Origin: Streptomyces tanashiensis | GTDB taxonomy: Bacteria; Actinomycetota; Actinomycetes; Streptomycetales; Streptomycetaceae | Reading direction: 5' to 3' | NCBI RefSeq assembly: GCF_014648895.1 | Contig: NZ_BMRZ01000009.1 | Coordinates: 186,001 to 250,000 of the forward strand | DNA length: 64,000 bases | Part shown: positions 58,672-64,000 of the stretch, piece after piece | How the letters are laid out: each line of letters begins with the position of its first letter | Numbering within the stretch: position 1 is the first letter of the stretch | Made by a program: the position numbers and the translations under genes | The notes under the pieces: generated by a model | What the model was told of the DNA's origin: nothing | The model's input: only the letters and a program-made list of their open reading frames with translations | Database searches by the model: none

Positions 58672-59739
58672 TCAGCAGTGGGAGGAGGGGGCGGGCCGGG
58701 AGCGGCGCAGCCCGGGTTCGGCGGGCTGCGCCGGTACCCGGACACGGTCGTTGCGTACGACGAGCAGCGCGATGTCGTCGGCGAGCCGGCCGCCCGTGTG
58801 GTGCAGCAGCGCCGCCTGGACCCGGCGGACCAGCGCGGCGGGCGCCTCCCCGGGCACCCCGGCGAGGGCGGCGTCGAGCGCGAAGAACCGGCCCCGGTGG
58901 TCACGGGCCTCCTCCGCGCCGTCGGTGTGCAGGACCAGCGCCTCGCCCGGCAGCAGCCGGGCCGCCGCGTACGGCACGATCCGGGCGGGCAGCGGCAACA
59001 CCCCGAGCGGGGGCAGCGGGTCCCCGACCGGGAGCCGCTCCACCCGCTGTCCGAGGCGGTACGGGCCGGGGTGACCGCAGTTGAGGACGGCGAGGCGCCC
59101 GTCGGCGCGGACCTCCACGAGCAGCAGGGTGACGAACTCCTCCGCCACCGGATGCTCGGGCTCCGCCCCGGCCCGCGCCGGATGCTCGTCCCGCGCGCGC
59201 TCCCGCAGATGCCGCTCCAGGGCCCGCTCCAACCGACGCAGCACACCGGCGAGTTCGGGCTCGTCGTGGGCGGCCTCGCGGAAGCTGCCGAGGACCGCGA
59301 CCACCGCACCGAGCGCGGCGAGCCCATGACCCCGGACGTCCCCGATGACGATCCGCACCCCGTAGGGGGTGGCCACCGCCTCGTACAGGTCCCCGCCGAC
59401 CGACGCGCCCCGGGAGGCGGACAGCTGCCCCGCGGCCAGCGCGAGGCCGTCGAGACGGGCCGGCGGCGGGCGCAGCAGGACCCGCTGGGTGGCGGCCGCG
59501 ACGGCCCGGACCCGCGCCAGCTCCCGCGCGAGCCCGTGGCGGAGGCCCAGCACCATCCCGATGCCGACGGTGAGGAAGACGACGCTGGTGGCGATCCGCA
59601 TGGGCAGCCCCGGCTGCCGGGCCAGCGGGCAGCCGAACTTCCATGCCACGGCCACGCCGCCCCACGCGGTGGGAAGAGCGAGCGGGGCCAGCCGGCGGAG
59701 CCGGGAGCCATCGGCGAGCAACGACCTGGTACGGATCAT
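58672..59739 (-). CDS. Membrane-anchored PP2C/SpoIIE-type protein phosphatase
   Basis: A 355-residue phosphatase. Two short hydrophobic segments in residues 15-65 place it in the membrane; the cytosolic catalytic domain follows. PP2C/SpoIIE motifs: SVGGDLYEAVATPYG, RIVIGDVRGHGLAAL, LNCGHPGPYRLG and LHTDGAEEARDHRG, ending with GGRLADDIALLVV. Metal-binding aspartates are present, so it should be active, dephosphorylating serine or threonine in an anti-sigma antagonist or similar. The ATG at 59739 has GGAAGGG six bases upstream. It lies 118 bases downstream of the TPR gene on the same strand. Confidence 0.9.
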   Translation of the reverse strand: MIRTRSLLADGSRLRRLAPLALPTAWGGVAVAWKFGCPLARQPGLPMRIATSVVFLTVGIGMVLGLRHGLARELARVRAVAAATQRVLLRPPPARLDGLALAAGQLSASRGASVGGDLYEAVATPYGVRIVIGDVRGHGLAALGAVVAVLGSFREAAHDEPELAGVLRRLERALERHLRERARDEHPARAGAEPEHPVAEEFVTLLLVEVRADGRLAVLNCGHPGPYRLGQRVERLPVGDPLPPLGVLPLPARIVPYAAARLLPGEALVLHTDGAEEARDHRGRFFALDAALAGVPGEAPAALVRRVQAALLHHTGGRLADDIALLVVRNDRVRVPAQPAEPGLRRSRPAPSSHC

Positions 59740-59857
59740 GCACGGCCCTTCCCGAGCCCCGACAGCGCCCGAAGGCCCTGCGGCACACAGGTCCGCCCCT
59801 GCGGCCGCGTCGATTCTGCCGACCCCGCGGTCCGGCATGGAACACCCCCCGGGGATC

Positions 59858-60373
59858 TCACCCGAAGGAGTGAGCGCCAGGACCACGCCGGACCGCGCCA
59901 CCGTCGCGCCACCCGCACATGCACGGGAATCCCGTACGGGTGCGCAGGCACGTCGGGCCGCCGTGCGCGACAGTCCGTCGTGCGGGGCGGGGCACCGTGC
60001 CGGTCGCGATGCCCACGACCCGTGCGTAGAGCCGTTCCGCTCCGGCGAGGTCGCCGCGCCGCTGCCGGACGGCGCCCAGGGCGCTCAACGGCGGAGTGAG
60101 GCGGGGGTCATCGGGGCCGTACGCCCGTTCGTAGAGATGCACCGCGAAGAGCAGGACCTCCTCCGCCTCGCTGGGCCGGCCCAGCGCTTCGAGCAGGATG
60201 CCCAGAGCCGACGCCGCCTCGGCCGCCTCGGCGGAGACGGGGCCGGCCGCGGTGCGGGCCAGCCGCAGGGCCGCGCGCAGGTCGCCCTCGGCCTCGGCGT
60301 ACCGGCCCTCGGCCCCGTGCCGCCGGGCGCGGGCCAGGTGCCGGCGCACCCGCCGCCGTGTCGTCGTGTCCAC
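59858..60373 (-). CDS. Tetratricopeptide repeat protein
   Basis: A 171-residue protein with TPR-like helices in residues ~10-125 (GRYAEAEGDLRAALRLAR, ILLEALGRPSEAEEVLLFAV, GAVRQRRGDLAGAERLYARV). The last ~35 residues are Arg/Gly/Cys-rich and look less conserved. The start is GTG at 60373, 20 bases after the monooxygenase gene's stop, so both are one transcript. It is a candidate scaffold or adaptor; no target is evident. The tail could reflect a frameshift past the true end, which cannot be decided without a comparison. Confidence 0.72.
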   Translation of the reverse strand: MDTTTRRRVRRHLARARRHGAEGRYAEAEGDLRAALRLARTAAGPVSAEAAEAASALGILLEALGRPSEAEEVLLFAVHLYERAYGPDDPRLTPPLSALGAVRQRRGDLAGAERLYARVVGIATGTVPRPARRTVAHGGPTCLRTRTGFPCMCGWRDGGAVRRGPGAHSFG

Positions 60374-60392
60374 GATGGCCGCCCCGGGGGCG

Positions 60393-61529
60393 CTAGGCGG
60401 GGACCTTCGTCCGGGCCCGGCCACGGCCGGCGGCGTCTCCGGCGAGCTTCTTCACCAGGTGGTCCACCACGTGCTCCGCGTCCCGGCCCGCACCACCGAT
60501 GAGCATCGACGCGAAGGCGTACTGGAAGGCCAGGCCGACGAAGTACAGCCCCGGCGACGCGGCCACCACGCCGCGCCGTTCCAGCGGCCAGCCGTCCTCG
60601 CCGGTCACCGGGAGGTCGATCCAGGAGAAGTCCTGCCGGAAGCCGGTGCACCAGACGACGTTCGCGACGTCGAGAACGCGTCCGCCGTCGAGTACCGGGA
60701 GGCCGCCGCTCACGCCCGTCGTCCGCTCCGGCGCCAGCTCCACGCCGACACGGGTCAGGTCCGCCCGCTTGACGCGGATCAGCGGCCCGCCGTGGGCGCG
60801 GACGTCGGGTCGCATCCTGCGGCCGAGCGGCGTGCGCAGGGTCAGCACGTGCTGCGCGAGGAACCACAGCACCGGGAAGACCGCGTGCGCCGGCCCGCCC
60901 TCGATGTCGAACGGGATCTCACCGTGGATCGTGCCGCTGAGCACGGTCGGGTGTCCGGCCGAACCCGCCTCGTACGCGATGTCCCCGCCGGAGTGCGAGG
61001 CGCCGACCACGAGGACGCCGCCGGGCCGCAGCTGCGCCGGGTTCTTGTAGGCGCTGGAGTGCAGCTGCGTGATGCGCGGGTCGAGCCCGCCGGCGAAGCC
61101 GGGGACGTACGGAGTCCGGCCGAACGTGCCCGAGGCGACGACGACGTGGTCGCACACGTAGGTCGTCGTGCCGGTCACGACGACGTAGTTGCCGTCCTCC
61201 CGGCCCACCCGGGTGACGCGCTCGCCGGCGCGTACGGGCAGGTGGAAGGTCTCGGCGTACGTCTCCAGGAAGTCGGCCATCTCGTCCTTGGCGGGAAAGG
61301 ACATCGGCGGCGCCGGGAAGCGCATCCCGGGGAGCGAGGCGACCTTCGCCGGGCTGAACAGCCGCAGCGAGTCCCAGTGGCACCGCCAGTTGTCGCCGAC
61401 CCGGGCGTTCCCGTCCAGGATCACGAACGGCCGGCCGCGCCGGGCGAGGTGGTACCCGGTGGCGAGCCCCGCCTGCCCGGCTCCGATGACGACCGTCTCG
61501 ATGTGTTCCGTCCTGTCGGTGGGGTTCAT
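60393..61529 (-). CDS. Flavin-containing monooxygenase-like oxidoreductase
   Basis: A 378-residue FAD- and NADPH-binding protein. The FAD motif is VVIGAGQAGLATGYHLARRG near residue 15; the NADPH motif is VLVVGASHSGGDIAYEAG near residue 170; GTFGRTPYVPGFAGG lies between. The sequence fits the flavoprotein monooxygenase/CzcO group with many actinobacterial members. The substrate is unknown. The ATG at 61529 has GGAGG six bases upstream. Its 51-base intergenic region with the divergent ICMT-type gene suggests shared control. Confidence 0.9.
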   Translation of the reverse strand: MNPTDRTEHIETVVIGAGQAGLATGYHLARRGRPFVILDGNARVGDNWRCHWDSLRLFSPAKVASLPGMRFPAPPMSFPAKDEMADFLETYAETFHLPVRAGERVTRVGREDGNYVVVTGTTTYVCDHVVVASGTFGRTPYVPGFAGGLDPRITQLHSSAYKNPAQLRPGGVLVVGASHSGGDIAYEAGSAGHPTVLSGTIHGEIPFDIEGGPAHAVFPVLWFLAQHVLTLRTPLGRRMRPDVRAHGGPLIRVKRADLTRVGVELAPERTTGVSGGLPVLDGGRVLDVANVVWCTGFRQDFSWIDLPVTGEDGWPLERRGVVAASPGLYFVGLAFQYAFASMLIGGAGRDAEHVVDHLVKKLAGDAAGRGRARTKVPA

Positions 61530-61580
61530 CGTCGGCCTCCTCGTTCGTTCCGTGTCCTCCACACTAGGAAGGTGGGAGCC

Positions 61581-62087
61581 GTGACGTCTTCGGGAGAACA
61601 CCCCAATCCCGCGGCCCGCCGGCGATGGGTATTTCTGTCCAATGTGCCGGTGCCCGAGGCGCATCTGCTGGGCCTCGCCGTCGGCGCGGTGCTCCAGCGC
61701 ACCCGCCCCTGGCCGCTGCCGGGACCGGGGTCCGCACACCGTCTCGTGGGCCTGCCGCTGTCCGCCGCGGGCGCGTGGCGGATCGCGCGGGCGGTGCGGG
61801 CCGCCCGTACCACTGCCCTCGCCGATCCGGACCTGCTCGTGGTGACGGGGCCGTACGCCACCGCGCGGAACCCCATGTACGTCGGCTGGGCGCTGCTGCA
61901 CCTCGGCGCGGCGGTGGCCGGCGGCTGGGGCTGGGTGCTCGCTACGTACCCGCCGGTCGCCGCGTGGATGCACGGGGAGGTGCTGCGCGAGGAGCGCGCG
62001 CTCGACGACGCCTTCGGTGCGGAGTACCGGTGCTATCGGGCCACCGTGCCCCGCTACCTGCCCCGGCTCACCAGGTCGTGCTCGTAG
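61581..62087 (+). CDS. Isoprenylcysteine methyltransferase (ICMT/PEMT)-like membrane protein
   Basis: A 168-residue integral membrane protein with about four helices. The family motif GPYATARNPMYVGWALLHLG near residue 93 and the C-terminal EERALDDAFGAEYRCYRATV are the conserved parts of ICMT/PEMT-type phospholipid or isoprenoid methyltransferases; the actual substrate is unknown. The start is GTG at 61581; AAGG at eight bases and GGGAG closer give mixed support. Its 3' end overlaps the convergent LuxR gene by 34 bases. Confidence 0.85.
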   Translation: MTSSGEHPNPAARRRWVFLSNVPVPEAHLLGLAVGAVLQRTRPWPLPGPGSAHRLVGLPLSAAGAWRIARAVRAARTTALADPDLLVVTGPYATARNPMYVGWALLHLGAAVAGGWGWVLATYPPVAAWMHGEVLREERALDDAFGAEYRCYRATVPRYLPRLTRSCS

Positions 62088-63697
62088 GCGTAGGCCGTGG
62101 CCGCGGACCGGGAGCTCAGGTCGAGTTTGGCGAAGATGTTGCTCAGATGACGGGCCACGGTCTTCTCGCTGAGGACCAGCTCCACCGCGATCGCATGGTT
62201 GGTGCGGCCGGTGGCGACGAGGCGCAGGACCTCCAGCTCCCGGGGGCTGAGCCCGGCACCGGATCGGGGCCGCTCATGGGTGAGGGCGTCCAGCCGGGCC
62301 AGGTCCGGTGCCGCGCCGAGCCGCCGGAACACCTGACGCGCCCCGTCCAGTTCCAACCTGGCCGTGCCCACGTCGCCCAGCCGCCGCCGCGCGAGGGCGA
62401 GCAGCACGACGGAACGCGCGCGGTCGTACGGAGCCTCCAGCTCGTCCCAGGTCCGGCAGGCGTCCAGCAGGACGTCGAGCGCGGCCGCGGCGTCGTCCTC
62501 GGCCAGGAACACCGCCCCGCGCGCATGGGCGGAGACGGCGCGCAGCAACGGGGCGCCGATGTCGTCGGCGATCCGCGACAGCTCCTCCGAGGCGGCCCGC
62601 GCCCCGGGCACGTCGCCGGCGGCCAGCACGATCTCCACGTACGCGGACAGGACCCTCGCCCGGCCCAGCCGGTCCCGCCTCTCGTCCGCCGCGCCCCGGA
62701 TCGCCGCGACGGCCTCGTCGACCCGGCCCTGGGCCATCCACAACTGCGCGAGCCCGGGCTGTGTCCGATGACCGCACTCGCCGGCCTGCCGGTAACCCTC
62801 CTCCGCACCGGCGAACGCGCCGCGCACCCGGTGCAGCTCCGCCTGTTGGTAGAGGGCCATGCCGAGCGCCGGCCGATTCGGCGGCTCGGAGAGCCGTTCG
62901 CAGGCCCGCCGCGCCTCCTCCATCGCGTCCGGCCACGCCCCACGGGTCTGGAGGACCTGGGAGCGGTGCACCAGGCACTGACCGCGGTAGGGCACGAGGT
63001 CCGGCTGGGCCGCGCACCAGTCGGACAGCGCCGCCGTCCACTCCTGCGCGCGGCGCAGGTCGAAGATCTCCTGACAGGCCTCGATCGTGCTGCAGTAGAT
63101 CATCCCGGTCACCAGGGGCGACAGCTCGCCGGACGCCACCGCGACCATGGTCTCGTCGAGCAGCGCCATCCCGGCCGAGGGGTCGCCGCCCGCTATCACG
63201 GCCCGGCCCTGGCCGTGCCGTGCCAGGGCCACCAGGTCCGGGTCCCCGAAGCGTTCCCCTGTCGCGGCGGCCTCGCCGAAGGTGGCGAGCGCCGTCGCGG
63301 GGTCCTTGTGGACGAGCCGCATCCCTTCCGGGAACAGCAGATAGCCCTGTTCCACGCAGTCGATCCCGCCGTCGTCGAGGAGCCGTCGCGCCCGGGCGAG
63401 CCAGCCACCGCCCCGGGCCGTCTCACCCCGCAGGAGCAGCGGCACGGCCAGCCAGAAGGCACACCGCACCGCCGACGCCGTCCGACCGATGCTCAGGTAC
63501 GCCTGATGCGCGCGCTCGGTCGCCGCGGCGCACTCCGTGTCGCGTCCGACCAGATGGGCGACGGTGGCGAGCCGCACGAGGTCGTCGGGCTCCAGCGGCT
63601 GTTCGTCATCGGCGTCCGAGAACCCGGTGTAGGCCTCCGACCACGCCTGGTGAGCGAAGGCGTCCCGGGCGCGTACGAGTTCCGCGGTCACGTCCAT
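62054..63697 (-). CDS. LuxR family regulator with TPR-like sensor
   Basis: A 547-residue regulator. About 470 residues of alpha-helical, TPR-like repeats precede a C-terminal LuxR helix-turn-helix (LSPRELEVLRLVATGRTNHA with a VARHLSNIFAKLDLSSR recognition region). No Walker A motif is seen, so it is not a typical LAL-type ATPase regulator. A HTH at the C-terminus of a TPR protein fits control of a nearby pathway; its 3' end overlaps the ICMT gene. The ATG at 63697 has GGGAG five bases upstream. Confidence 0.88.
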   Translation of the reverse strand: MDVTAELVRARDAFAHQAWSEAYTGFSDADDEQPLEPDDLVRLATVAHLVGRDTECAAATERAHQAYLSIGRTASAVRCAFWLAVPLLLRGETARGGGWLARARRLLDDGGIDCVEQGYLLFPEGMRLVHKDPATALATFGEAAATGERFGDPDLVALARHGQGRAVIAGGDPSAGMALLDETMVAVASGELSPLVTGMIYCSTIEACQEIFDLRRAQEWTAALSDWCAAQPDLVPYRGQCLVHRSQVLQTRGAWPDAMEEARRACERLSEPPNRPALGMALYQQAELHRVRGAFAGAEEGYRQAGECGHRTQPGLAQLWMAQGRVDEAVAAIRGAADERRDRLGRARVLSAYVEIVLAAGDVPGARAASEELSRIADDIGAPLLRAVSAHARGAVFLAEDDAAAALDVLLDACRTWDELEAPYDRARSVVLLALARRRLGDVGTARLELDGARQVFRRLGAAPDLARLDALTHERPRSGAGLSPRELEVLRLVATGRTNHAIAVELVLSEKTVARHLSNIFAKLDLSSRSAATAYAYEHDLVSRGR

Positions 63698-63802
63698 GAC
63701 GACTCCCACGACCATTGCACCTCACGGCCGCGGTCTTGTCAGGCGGGACGGTGGGAGGCCCGGCCGGGGCGGACGCCGGAGTCCGGCACGGACCGACGCA
63801 AG

Positions 63803-63838
63803 AGGGGGCCGGCCCGGTGTGATCCGGGCCGGCCCCCT
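63803..63838 (-). terminator. pheT terminator
   Basis: AGGGGGCCGGCCCGG and its exact complement form a 15-bp stem around TGTGAT, 17 bases downstream of the pheT stop. Confidence 0.85.
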
Positions 63839-63854
63839 CCGGGGGTACGCGTGA

Positions 63855-64000
63855 TCAGGCGCCGCGCAGGACGGCGCCCGTGCGCTCGGTGGCCAGGGCC
63901 ACCGCGGCGTCGCGGGCCGCGCTGGCCTCGTCGACCGTCAGGGTGCGGTCCGTGGCGCGGAACTTCAGGGCGTACGCCAGGGACTTGCTGCCCTCGCCGA
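63855..64000 (-). CDS. pheT: Phenylalanine--tRNA ligase beta subunit, C-terminal end (partial)
   Basis: The last ~48 residues of the beta subunit, up to the TGA at 63855-63857. The visible sequence SLAYALKFRATDRTLTVDEA is the typical end of the FDX-ACB anticodon-binding domain in bacterial PheT. The rest of the gene lies outside the window. A strong terminator follows. In S. coelicolor pheST also follows the arg region, which supports the identification. Confidence 0.9.
   Translation of the reverse strand, partial: GEGSKSLAYALKFRATDRTLTVDEASAARDAAVALATERTGAVLRGA

Noticed and set aside
59858..60373. Frameshift or truncation in the TPR protein because its tail looks unlike the rest.
   Set aside because: No internal stop or shifted homologous frame could be shown without a homologue alignment; kept as an intact gene with a caution.

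Overview
The window is chromosomal DNA of a Streptomyces or very close relative. The DNA is very GC-rich with strong third-position GC bias. It carries ssgB, a family found only in sporulating actinomycetes, a BluB-CobT fusion, a PGPGW membrane protein and many short actinobacterial-style promoters. It looks like conserved core chromosome: from memory, thrS, ssgB, the cob genes, metNIQ, the arg cluster and pheT occur in this order in S. coelicolor. I see no integrase, transposase, prophage, CRISPR array or secondary-metabolite cluster.

Layout. 1-3.3 kb: start of thrS, a coupled DUF4365/unknown pair and a DEDD exonuclease. 3.3-10.1 kb: two tRNA-Val(CAC) genes around a large membrane protein, then the PGPGW protein, ssgB, a CGNR regulator, small membrane proteins and a DsbA-like protein. 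10.1-15.5 kb: a double GNAT protein, pabC-pabB, a six-tRNA cluster (Gly, Cys, four Val-GAC), a zinc-ribbon protein, an APH-like kinase and a 55-residue membrane protein. 16-25.5 kb: a Ser/Thr kinase, a TrmH-type methyltransferase, then cobA, bluB-cobT and cobL for siroheme and cobalamin. 25.7-28.7 kb: metNIQ with a possible Cys/Met leader peptide. 29-35.9 kb: membrane pair, sigma-like factor, secreted GDPD, plsC, MFS pump with TetR, and a HAD-like protein. 35.9-45.5 kb: arginine genes argH, argCJBD-argR and argG. 45.7-53.8 kb: ECF sigma factor, ABC-F protein with a seven-codon upstream ORF, VOC protein, rRNA methyltransferase, and a divergent MocR regulator/EamA exporter pair. 53.8-64 kb: DUF1918, GHL10 hydrolase, 3-hydroxyacyl-CoA dehydrogenase, Nudix, TPR regulator, PP2C phosphatase, flavin monooxygenase, LuxR regulator and the 3' end of pheT.

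How genes work together. argC-J-B-D-R form an overlapping operon; argH and argG are separate but have ARG-box-like AT-rich elements, which fits one ArgR regulon. metNIQ imports methionine. cobA, bluB-cobT and cobL supply siroheme/cobalamin precursors and lower-ligand activation. pabB and pabC make p-aminobenzoate for folate.

Two regulatory signals stand out. One is a short ORF ending in a Cys-Met-Cys-Arg-Met-Cys run ahead of metNIQ. The other is a leaderless seven-codon ORF followed by a hairpin ahead of the ABC-F gene. More widely, several start codons have a TANNNT-type -10 hexamer exactly 12 to 7 bases upstream, which suggests many leaderless mRNAs here.
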